Positions 1 through 4,848 of a stretch of 8,309 nt of DNA are shown piece by piece. A program made the position numbers and the translations under genes. Position 1 is the first letter of the stretch, and each line of letters opens with the position of its first letter. A model generated the notes under the pieces. It was not told the origin of the DNA and made no database searches. It was given only the letters and a program-made list of their open reading frames with translations. The stretch is from Nanoarchaeota archaeon SCGC AAA011-G17 (GTDB taxonomy: Archaea; Nanobdellota; Nanobdellia; SCGC-AAA011-G17), in contig AQRL01000016.1 in the NCBI GenBank assembly GCA_000402515.1, forward strand, positions 1 through 8,309, written 5' to 3'.

Positions 1-28
1 TGTAGGTTATTTGATTTTTTTCTGCCAT
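1..28 (-). CDS. 5' end of an unidentified minus-strand gene (truncated by the window)
   Basis: Only the first nine codons are visible, reading MAEKNQITY, starting at an ATG whose complement is CAT at 26-28. The start is supported by a strong Shine-Dalgarno sequence, GGAGGT on the minus strand (complement of 37-42), eight bases upstream. A possible TATA element on the same strand, in the A/T-rich stretch at about 84-95, would place the transcript start near 60-65. The gene is divergent from the membrane-protein gene at 291. Nothing can be said about function from nine residues. Confidence 0.6.
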
Positions 29-36
29 TGTTGTAT

Positions 37-61
37 ACCTCCAATTTATATTGATGGAGGT
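37..61 (-). promoter_or_regulatory. Hairpin that covers the Shine-Dalgarno site of the left-edge gene
   Basis: The inverted repeat ACCTCCA (37-43) / TGGAGGT (55-61) has a perfect 7-bp stem and an 11-nt loop. On the minus-strand transcript the GGAGGU half is the ribosome-binding site and the ACCUCC half is identical to the anti-Shine-Dalgarno core of 16S rRNA. If folded, the RNA would hide the ribosome-binding site. The inverted repeat is seen directly; translational control is inferred. Confidence 0.45.
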
Positions 62-246
62 TAAAAGGCCATGACACTCAATAATTCTTTATAATGAAAT
101 TGGAAAGATTTATGATGGTGGATTGTTGCCCCTCAAAGCAATTTAAATTGAGAGTGTATTATAAAACAAGAGCAGAAATTACAAGTAACTGGAAAACAAA
201 GGATTGAGTTTTTAAATTATTCTCTGAGCTAAGGAGCAAGAGGAGG

Positions 247-259
247 AGAAAGCCTTAAA
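247..259 (+). promoter_or_regulatory. Putative BRE/TATA promoter of the 291-1643 gene
   Basis: A purine-rich BRE-like GAGAAA is followed by CCTTAAAA, a weak archaeal TATA element. It sits about 25 bp upstream of the expected transcript start near 282, only a few bases before the ATG at 291. This fits a nearly leaderless message and explains why no Shine-Dalgarno sequence lies near that ATG. The same 13 bp (AGAAAGCCTTAAA) recur at 1647-1659 in front of the next gene group. Confidence 0.45.
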
Positions 260-290
260 ACTCTATTTTTATTAATATTTTTTGATTAAA

Positions 291-1643
291 ATGGGCAAAG
301 AAAATGAAGAGTTTGGAAGGGGAAGAGAAGACGGCAGAAATGCAAGTTTTGGTGATGAATTATTCCATGGATTAGAAGAAATTTTCCATACTGTAACACC
401 TTCATGTGATGAACATAAAGCCTATGATGCTGGATGGGACAAGGGGATAACTGAAAGCCCTAAAAGTGATAACAGAGATTCGGAGAGTAGCTCCTATGAA
501 AGTTATAGCTCAGATGATTCTTCAGAAAGCTCATCTCCAAGCTCAAAAGACTCTAGCAAAACAAATAGTTTTCTCAAATGGGCATCTATTATATTATGGA
601 TTTCTGTTGCTGGAGGTGTTGGAGGTTATCTCTCAGAAAGAGAACGAAAAAATCAGATAATAACGCAAGATTATGCTTCTTATAGCATACCAATGACAAA
701 GAAAGACAGTCTAGAAGCCCTTGCTGATTATGTATCAGAAAAAAGCGGGGAAGATTTTGATTTTTGGAATCCTCTTTTTAAAACAGATAGTGCACTCAGC
801 TTATACAGACTTGCAACCCTTACTGCAGATGAGAATAGTAATGCCTCTGTAATTTTTGCTGGTGATAGCATACAACTCTACATACCGGATTTAAAAGGTC
901 GGCTAACACAGTTTAATTTACCAAAAAGTTCGATTGTTAGAGATATAAACCATTTTTACCTTGATAAAGTTAAACTGCTTGAAGATAAAACTAATGCAGA
1001 AGATAATTTAAAGGGGTTTTATAGTGACGCTACTGAAGGCTATAGGGGTAAAAATAATGAAGTAACAAATGAGGAAAACCCTTCAGAGGTGCCATATTCT
1101 GATACAACTTACCAGCAGGAAGGAATACAGGATACTTCTAAGATTCTAGATCCAGAAACAGGAATGCCCAGGGAATTTTTGCCTCAAGAACCAATTCTTG
1201 AATTCAGACAAACTTCTAAAGAACCCAAAAATTCAGTTCCAGAACCGGCTGTTAATAATAAGATAGAAGATCCATTAAAGATATATGAAGCCTTAAATCC
1301 TAATTCAGAATTTTCACAGGAAACACCAAGTAATCATGCCCCCGTTGTTGTTGAAAGAAGGGATGAAAATAATAATATTATTTCACAGGAGAAAAAATAC
1401 CTTACAAGGGAAGAGTTAGAGGAAAGTTCTGTTACTGAAATCGAAATCAATTACCCAGACACAGGGAATCGTTATCCAATAAGCAGGGAAAAATATCCTA
1501 AATTTTATAAAAAACTGGATAAAAACAAAGATGGGAAACTTGATTTGGAAGAGATTGGAAGATACCAAAATAAAATTAATACAATTACTAAAAAATATCC
1601 TGAAGGGGATATAGAGTCAATAGTCAGGGAGTTTTTAAAATAA
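291..1643 (+). CDS. Mosaic membrane-anchored protein with Ser-rich linker, LysM-like segment and C-terminal EF-hand
   Basis: Function unknown. From ATG 291 the product is 450 residues; an in-frame TTG at 282 would add MIK, but ATG is preferred. Order of parts: an acidic head (about 1-55) with Gly-rich repeats of the type GREDG and AYDAGWDKG; a Ser/Asp-rich linker (57-92); one hydrophobic helix (about 94-114, ending GGVGGYLSERERK); a segment (about 135-200) with DSLEALADYV and IFAGDSIQLYIP, which weakly recalls a LysM repeat; a long Pro/Glu/Asn-rich low-complexity region (240-370); and a terminal EF-hand loop at about 410-421 (DKNKDGKLDLEE) with every canonical Ca2+ ligand position filled. There is no N-terminal signal peptide, so the topology is uncertain; a cytoplasmic head with an external tail is my inference. 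It is more G+C-rich than the genes to its right and has its own promoter. Confidence 0.85.
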   Translation: MGKENEEFGRGREDGRNASFGDELFHGLEEIFHTVTPSCDEHKAYDAGWDKGITESPKSDNRDSESSSYESYSSDDSSESSSPSSKDSSKTNSFLKWASIILWISVAGGVGGYLSERERKNQIITQDYASYSIPMTKKDSLEALADYVSEKSGEDFDFWNPLFKTDSALSLYRLATLTADENSNASVIFAGDSIQLYIPDLKGRLTQFNLPKSSIVRDINHFYLDKVKLLEDKTNAEDNLKGFYSDATEGYRGKNNEVTNEENPSEVPYSDTTYQQEGIQDTSKILDPETGMPREFLPQEPILEFRQTSKEPKNSVPEPAVNNKIEDPLKIYEALNPNSEFSQETPSNHAPVVVERRDENNNIISQEKKYLTREELEESSVTEIEINYPDTGNRYPISREKYPKFYKKLDKNKDGKLDLEEIGRYQNKINTITKKYPEGDIESIVREFLK

Positions 1644-1646
1644 ATC

Positions 1647-1675
1647 AGAAAGCCTTAAATTCTTTTATTTTATAC
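1647..1675 (+). promoter_or_regulatory. Putative promoter for the 1758-2990 gene group
   Basis: The 13-bp AGAAAGCCTTAAA found before the 291 gene is repeated here four bases after that gene's stop, followed by T/A-rich TTTTATTTTATACTA. Either could be the TATA element, putting transcript start at about 1683-1697 and leaving a leader of roughly 60-75 nt before ATG 1758. The leader contains no open frame of note. Confidence 0.4.
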
Positions 1676-1757
1676 TAAAATAGGGGATGGTCAGCTAAGT
1701 CTTCTTTCAAGAGATGCTTATTCCGGCTATCCTCCGATATTCAAAATGGGGGTAAAA

Positions 1758-1916
1758 ATGGCACACAAACTTGAAGGAAACAAACTAATTATAGAATTGA
1801 ATCTGAACAGCAAAGAGTTATCAAAATCCGGAAAAACAATTATGCTTGCCAGTTCAGGTGGATTTCAGTGGGAAGGAGATATCGGCATCTCCTATAATAT
1901 TGTCAAGAAGAAATGA
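1758..1916 (+). CDS. Small 52-aa conserved-looking protein, function unknown
   Basis: A 52-residue frame beginning MAHKLEGNKLIIELNLN. Features: an alternating hydrophobic stretch NKLIIELNL (8-16), a Ser/Lys-rich turn with SKSGKT (22-27), then MLASSGGFQ (29-37) and a short hydrophobic end ISYNIV. This layout (GxKLIIEL... SKSGKT... AS.GG) resembles small uncharacterised proteins of bacteria and archaea as I remember them; no function is known to me. GGGGGT at 1748-1752 lies five bases before the ATG and can serve as ribosome-binding site. An in-frame ATG at 1746 would add MGVK at the N-terminus. It is the first gene after the 1647 promoter and is followed at three bases by the 33-aa frame at 1920. 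Confidence 0.65.
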   Translation: MAHKLEGNKLIIELNLNSKELSKSGKTIMLASSGGFQWEGDIGISYNIVKKK

Positions 1917-1919
1917 AAA

Positions 1920-2021
1920 ATGAGCAAGAGAAGAAATAAAATGGGCTATTTGAAAAGATTAATGAATCCAAACTTTAATCAGGGACTGGAAGATAAGGAT
2001 GGCACACTTGAAAAATATTAG
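1920..2021 (+). CDS. Possible 33-aa small protein overlapping the next gene
   Basis: A short frame starting at ATG 1920 (MSKRRNKMGYLKRLMNPNFN...), or at the in-frame ATG 1941 giving 26 residues. It begins three bases after the stop of the 1758 gene and ends inside the zinc-protein gene, overlapping it by 23 bases in another frame. The product has a basic N-terminus followed by an acidic NPNFNQGLEDKDG segment, faintly like the GREDG head of the 291 product. It may be a real micro-protein, a leader peptide that couples translation to the 1999 gene, or a decayed N-terminus. Support is weak: position and composition only. Confidence 0.3.
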   Translation: MSKRRNKMGYLKRLMNPNFNQGLEDKDGTLEKY

Positions 2022-2256
2022 CCTGCTGAAATGTCAATTATGCAATAAGAAAGTAGAGAAGGAAGGAAGCCTTATTAGTAAAGGATGCAAGAAAGGAATA
2101 TGCGCTAAGTGTGTCAATAAGCTGTTAGACAAGGCCAAATGTATCTTATGCGAGAGAAAAATAAAGCCAAGATTCTTTAGTAGCTTTACTCATGGAAAGA
2201 CTTGGAAGTTTATGTGCATAGACTGTATAGAATTAGTAAAAGAAATAAGAAAATGA
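1999..2256 (+). CDS. Small zinc-binding protein with four CxxC pairs
   Basis: An 85-aa protein with CxxC knuckles at Cys12/15, 35/38, 48/51 and 73/76, and an additional Cys30. This is enough for two structural zinc sites, as in double zinc-ribbon or RING/treble-clef-like folds. It is rich in Lys and lacks a signal peptide or membrane helix, so a cytoplasmic nucleic-acid-binding or protein-binding adaptor is likely; the partner is unknown. ATG 1999 is the only ATG before residue 72; AAGGA at 1994-1998 abuts it and is too close to be a normal Shine-Dalgarno. Its stop overlaps the ATG of the membrane metalloprotease-like gene (ATGA, 2253-2256), which implies translational coupling and perhaps joint action. 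Confidence 0.8.
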   Translation: MAHLKNISLLKCQLCNKKVEKEGSLISKGCKKGICAKCVNKLLDKAKCILCERKIKPRFFSSFTHGKTWKFMCIDCIELVKEIRK

Positions 2257-2990
2257 AAGCTGAAACAGAAAAATTGAAAGAAGTCTATGAAGATAAAGAT
2301 TTCAAGAATATTTTTACCAAATACTGGGATAATGTAATAATTGGTATTATTGCTGGGCTTGTTGTTTATTATGGAACAAAAATAAATAATGGATTGGTTT
2401 CAGCCATATATATCTTTATATTTGCTATGCTTTTGGTGTTTATTTATTCTTTATGTGTTTGGGCTGATAAAAAACATTTAGATAATAAATATTGGAATTT
2501 TTTAAAAAAATATAAGATTCATATCATTCTTGTTGTTATAGGAAGCTGGATTTATAGTGGAATTCATGAATTAATTCATTCTTTTACTGCTACAAGATTA
2601 GGATATATTAATTCAATTAATTGGAATTCTTTAGTTCCATTTGTTCATTTAAACAGGGAAGGAATGTCATTAAATCATTATTTCTTGATTACTATATCTC
2701 CTTATTTGGTTGGCATTATTTTATTATCATTCTTATTAATCCTTTATATTTTTATTAAGAAAAACATTATTTTTTATTTAGCAATTATTCCTTTTTTGGA
2801 TACTCTTACTAATATTATAGCAATTCCTTTGGCTTTAATTACAAATACGGCAAGTGATTTTTTGAATTTATTTATAATTAGGATATATTTTGAGACCATA
2901 ATGATTATGCTAATCCCCATTATACTATTTTTTATATTATACCTAAAATATAAAACAATCGAAAGTGGAAGAATACTTATACAAAACTGA
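2253..2990 (+). CDS. Intramembrane HExxH zinc metalloprotease-like protein (DUF3267-like)
   Basis: A 245-aa polytopic membrane protein. The start at 2253 gives an ATGA overlap with the upstream gene; a longer frame from ATG 2202 exists but would overlap more. Hydrophobic segments lie at about 28-44, 50-70, 90-104, 143-170, 171-195 and 207-230. HELIH at residues 105-109, within GIHELIHSFTATRLG, is a HExxH zincin motif at the edge of a membrane helix. It is followed by ISPYLVGI (148-155) and by NTASDFLNL (198-206), whose Asp202 could be the third metal ligand. The HELIH-then-SPYL-then-S.xD order matches what I know of DUF3267 putative zincin peptidases, distant relatives of site-2 proteases. 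Inferred role: cleavage inside or beside the membrane, substrate unknown. The gene is very AT-rich compared with 291-2250. Confidence 0.75.
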   Translation: MKAETEKLKEVYEDKDFKNIFTKYWDNVIIGIIAGLVVYYGTKINNGLVSAIYIFIFAMLLVFIYSLCVWADKKHLDNKYWNFLKKYKIHIILVVIGSWIYSGIHELIHSFTATRLGYINSINWNSLVPFVHLNREGMSLNHYFLITISPYLVGIILLSFLLILYIFIKKNIIFYLAIIPFLDTLTNIIAIPLALITNTASDFLNLFIIRIYFETIMIMLIPIILFFILYLKYKTIESGRILIQN

Positions 2991-3011
2991 TACATTACAT
3001 CTACATTACAT
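2991..3011. repeat. (TACAT)2-C-(TACAT)2 repeat upstream of a promoter
   Basis: Two perfect 10-bp direct repeats TACATTACAT (2991-3000 and 3002-3011), each itself a doubled TACAT, are spaced by one base so that the unit recurs every 11 bp, about one helical turn. They start directly after the stop of the metalloprotease gene and end 18 bp before the TATA box of the next operon. They could be an activator or repressor site; the strand and the protein are unknown. Confidence 0.45.
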
Positions 3012-3028
3012 ATATTGAAGTAGTAAGG

Positions 3029-3038
3029 TTTATAAATA
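3029..3038 (+). promoter_or_regulatory. TATA box of the 3073-4021 operon
   Basis: TTTATAAATA is a near-consensus archaeal TATA box, preceded by GTAAGG as a possible BRE. A transcript start near 3055-3060 would leave a leader of about 15 nt holding the strong Shine-Dalgarno AAGGAGGG (3061-3068), five bases before ATG 3073. Confidence 0.6.
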
Positions 3039-3072
3039 ATAGAAAATTATAGAATTCTTTAAGGAGGGTTAT

Positions 3073-3561
3073 ATGAAAAAGTTAATATTTCTTATAGTAT
3101 TATTAATTTTATTAAACATTACTATCTCATATTCTTCTGATTTATATCAAGAGTTCTCCGTTAATATTGAAGTCCCAGATTATCCAGTAGAAAATAAACC
3201 TATAACATTAAAGGTATATATTGAGAACGAAGGAAATTTTACATTTAATGGTAGTACATCTATTTGGGTTGATAATGAAAAGAGAGAGCAATGGACTACC
3301 CAACAATACAACATTACAATAATTCCACAAGATAATTTTTCAACAGAATATACATTTCCTCCTACGTCTCCTTCAATTTATCAAATATATTTAACCATCA
3401 AAGATGATGAAGATAGACAAGTTTATTCTAATCCTTATAAAACTTTTAGAGTTCATTCAACTGAAGAAGAAGGAATAACAGAGACAACAAAATTAACCAA
3501 AATATTGGTAGTTATAGGAGTACTAACTTTTTTTTGGATGATAGTTGGAAGAAAAAAATGA
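3073..3561 (+). CDS. Secreted, C-terminally anchored Ig-like (CARDB-like) surface protein
   Basis: A 162-aa protein with a clear export signal (MKK plus a Leu/Ile core, about 1-20), a beta-rich extracellular part (about 28-128), a Glu/Thr stalk (130-140) and a C-terminal membrane helix (about 142-158) ending in positively charged GRKK, so the globular part faces outside. The strand pattern NIEVPDYPVENKPITLKVYI, then IENEGN, resembles CARDB or other archaeal Ig-like repeats in surface proteins. Several N-glycosylation sequons are present (N15, N55, N59, N80, N88). The start is fixed by the strong Shine-Dalgarno site at 3061-3068. It is first in an ATGA-coupled chain with a zinc protein and a two-TM micro-protein. 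No enzymatic motif is seen; adhesion or ligand display is a guess. Confidence 0.75.
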   Translation: MKKLIFLIVLLILLNITISYSSDLYQEFSVNIEVPDYPVENKPITLKVYIENEGNFTFNGSTSIWVDNEKREQWTTQQYNITIIPQDNFSTEYTFPPTSPSIYQIYLTIKDDEDRQVYSNPYKTFRVHSTEEEGITETTKLTKILVVIGVLTFFWMIVGRKK

Positions 3562-3857
3562 ATGAAGAAGAATATGAGGACCAAGTAAGATACATTAAAT
3601 ATAATTATCCAAACAAGAAAGTAAATATTGATGGTTATGGGCTAACAAACCAGGATGTAATTTCTAATTATACAGATATACTTTCAATTTTAAAAAATAA
3701 TAAAATTAAATGTGCTTTTTGTAAAAAAGAGATTAAGGGGCATGATTGGATAATGGTTATACATAATCCTCCAGATTTTAATAAACCTATTAATCTTCTA
3801 TTTTTTTGTTATGATAAAGAATGTGCAGTTAAATGGGGTGAAAAAAGAAGAAGATGA
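3558..3857 (+). CDS. Small zinc-binding protein (CxxC...CxxxxC)
   Basis: A 99-aa cytoplasmic protein. ATG 3558 overlaps the previous stop as ATGA (3558-3561); a TTG at 3534 would add eight residues but is less likely. The N-terminal half is acidic and Tyr/Asn-rich; the C-terminal half carries CAFC (52-55) and CYDKEC (84-89), with His62 and His69 between, forming one probable treble-clef or TRASH-like zinc site. The end is strongly basic (GEKRRR). No specific family is recognised. Co-translation with a surface protein and a small membrane protein suggests it acts on the inner face of the same complex or regulates it, which is inference from gene order only. Confidence 0.7.
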   Translation: MNEEEYEDQVRYIKYNYPNKKVNIDGYGLTNQDVISNYTDILSILKNNKIKCAFCKKEIKGHDWIMVIHNPPDFNKPINLLFFCYDKECAVKWGEKRRR

Positions 3858-4021
3858 AACCTGAAAACTACATACTATCACAGAGATTTAAGTATCTTGC
3901 TTTAGGTTCTATTGTAGGCTTTCTTCTCGCTTTGAATGAATCTCCTTTGGATTATTATTTAGTGGCTGGATTTTTATTATTGTGCTTTATATTAATTTGG
4001 TGGGTTAAGAGAAGAACTTAA
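3854..4021 (+). CDS. Two-helix membrane micro-protein (55 aa)
   Basis: A 55-residue protein starting at ATG 3854, overlapping the zinc-protein stop as ATGA (3854-3857). The sequence shows a basic amphipathic start (MKPENYILSQRFK), a first hydrophobic helix (about 14-28, YLALGSIVGFLLALN), a short acidic loop NESPLD and a second helix (about 36-51, ending LIWW) followed by VKRRT. The hairpin topology with both ends inside fits the positive-inside rule. No function is recognised; it may be a small subunit or anchor for the two genes upstream. The unbroken ATGA chain and the codon pattern argue for a real gene despite its length. Confidence 0.7.
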   Translation: MKPENYILSQRFKYLALGSIVGFLLALNESPLDYYLVAGFLLLCFILIWWVKRRT

Positions 4022-4030
4022 ATATATATA
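4018..4030 (+). promoter_or_regulatory. Putative TATA element of the GIY-YIG gene
   Basis: CTTAAATATATA overlaps the stop codon of the micro-protein. Transcript start would be expected at about 4044-4048, coinciding with ATG 4045 and implying a leaderless message; no Shine-Dalgarno sequence is present. The next in-frame ATG at 4078 is an alternative start if transcription begins later. Confidence 0.4.
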
Positions 4031-4044
4031 ATTCTTGGTATTTT

Positions 4045-4461
4045 ATGGTTATAAGAGAAACTATAATCAGGAATTGGATGGAAAAGCAAATATCATTACT
4101 AAAAGAGAAACTAACCATTTTGTTGGATTCTGAGGAAAGGAGTTTTGATAAAATGGGAGACCTAGATTCTGGGGGGGTTTATGCGGTGTTTCATGGCAAG
4201 GAAATTATATATGTCGGTGAAACAGATAATTTCAAGGGAAGGATGAATAAATTATTGGGAGATCCAAGCCATGTTTTACATGGAAAATTGATGGAATATC
4301 TAGATACTGGTGATTTGGAAGACAAGAGATTGAAACAAAAGGTAAAAAACTTTCTCAAAAAAGAATGTAGGTTCAAGACCATCAAACTAAACAAGAAGGA
4401 AAGGATAAGATTGGAGGGATTTGCCAAGAGTGTTTTAGATCCAAAATATAATGAAAGATGA
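4045..4461 (+). CDS. Stand-alone GIY-YIG nuclease-like protein
   Basis: A 138-aa protein (127 aa if it starts at ATG 4078, residue 12). After a helical Lys/Glu-rich N-terminus the GIY-YIG core begins: GGVYAVF (43-49), then IIYVGETDNFKGRMNKLL with YVG at 56-58 and the conserved Arg at 66; the metal-binding Glu is probably E124 in ERIRLEGFAK, and the domain closes with the common PKYN (133-136). All the usual landmarks of the fold (GIY/GVY, YIG/YVG, Arg, Glu, Asn) are therefore present, which suggests an active Mg2+-dependent nuclease. There is no attached DNA-binding domain, so the target is unknown. Its base composition is less AT-rich than that of the neighbours and it carries a G7 run at 4171-4177. 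It could be a homing-type, repair or restriction nuclease. Confidence 0.8.
   Translation: MVIRETIIRNWMEKQISLLKEKLTILLDSEERSFDKMGDLDSGGVYAVFHGKEIIYVGETDNFKGRMNKLLGDPSHVLHGKLMEYLDTGDLEDKRLKQKVKNFLKKECRFKTIKLNKKERIRLEGFAKSVLDPKYNER
4171..4177 (+). repeat. G7 homopolymer inside the GIY-YIG coding region
   Basis: Seven consecutive G bases encode the two Gly residues and the first base of Val in the catalytic GGVY motif. In such an AT-rich setting a G7 tract is unusual, and a one-base slip would truncate the nuclease at its active site. Confidence 0.6.
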
Positions 4462-4512
4462 TAGATATCCGAGTTCATTTTTTGCAGATTTATGGAATAG
4501 AAACAAAACGGT

Positions 4513-4530
4513 AAATTTATAAATTTATAA
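4513..4530 (+). promoter_or_regulatory. TATA box and overlapping palindrome of the ParB/Ntn-hydrolase operon
   Basis: AAATTTAT occurs twice in tandem (4513-4520 and 4521-4528); the first 14 bp, AAATTTATAAATTT, are a perfect palindrome that contains the TATA box TTTATAAAT. Transcript start is expected near 4545-4552, leaving about 30 nt before ATG 4579. The palindrome is a natural binding site for a dimeric repressor encoded by the operon, but binding is inferred. Confidence 0.55.
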
Positions 4531-4578
4531 TACTAATATAACTAAATAATCTCAAAAAAATCAAAATAGTACATACCT

Positions 4579-4848
4579 ATGAAAAGAAAATGTCCTATCT
4601 GTGAAAAAGAATTTGAAGACATATTAAAACATATATCAATTCAGCATAATATAAAAAACTTTGAAGAATTACAAAAAAAAGCAAATATTTATGAAATTAT
4701 AGAGAAAAGGAAAATATTATTTAGGGAGCATATAAAAGAATTAAATGATAAATTATCAAAAAAGGAAATAACTCCTTCAGAATTTAGAAATTTAAGAGAG
4801 GAGTGGGATAAACAAACAAATAGAGAAATATGCCAGAAGATAGAATAA
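4579..4848 (+). CDS. C2H2-type zinc-finger protein with helical tail, first gene of the ParB operon
   Basis: An 89-aa protein. The N-terminus holds one C2H2-like finger, C5-x2-C8-x9-H18-x4-H23 (CPICEKEFEDILKHISIQH). The remainder (about 28-86) is a charged, Lys/Glu-rich segment predicted to be helical, with leucines spaced as in a coiled coil (FREHIKELNDKLSKKEI). Single-finger proteins of this size are common in archaea and may bind DNA or act as protein adaptors; no exact family is assigned. It is the promoter-proximal gene and its last 19 bases overlap the ParB gene in another frame, so the two are probably co-translated. It may be the transcription regulator of the operon or a partner of ParB. 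Confidence 0.75.
   Translation: MKRKCPICEKEFEDILKHISIQHNIKNFEELQKKANIYEIIEKRKILFREHIKELNDKLSKKEITPSEFRNLREEWDKQTNREICQKIE

Noticed and set aside
139-150. 12-bp palindrome CAATTTAAATTG
   Set aside because: Short A/T-rich palindromes are expected by chance here, it overlaps no identified promoter, and it has no second copy.
94-207. A 37-codon plus-strand frame (MKLERFMMVDCC...)
   Set aside because: It has no Shine-Dalgarno site, no recognisable motif and no neighbour linkage, and sits in the divergent promoter region; chance is the simpler explanation.
241-248. AGGAGGAG as the Shine-Dalgarno site of the gene at 291
   Set aside because: It lies more than 40 bases upstream of the ATG, with an in-frame stop at 273-275 between them, and is upstream of the putative TATA element, so it is probably not in the transcript.
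466-660. A second plus-strand frame inside the 291-1643 gene
   Set aside because: It is an out-of-frame shadow of the Ser-rich linker and membrane segment with no supporting start signal.
2774-2995. Minus-strand frame opposite the end of the metalloprotease-like gene
   Set aside because: It is a hydrophobic mirror of a membrane-protein coding region, a usual artefact in AT-rich DNA, with no promoter of its own.
3528-3535. T8 run as a terminator within the surface-protein operon
   Set aside because: It lies inside the coding region (Phe codons of the C-terminal membrane helix) and the ATGA overlap right after it argues for continued transcription.
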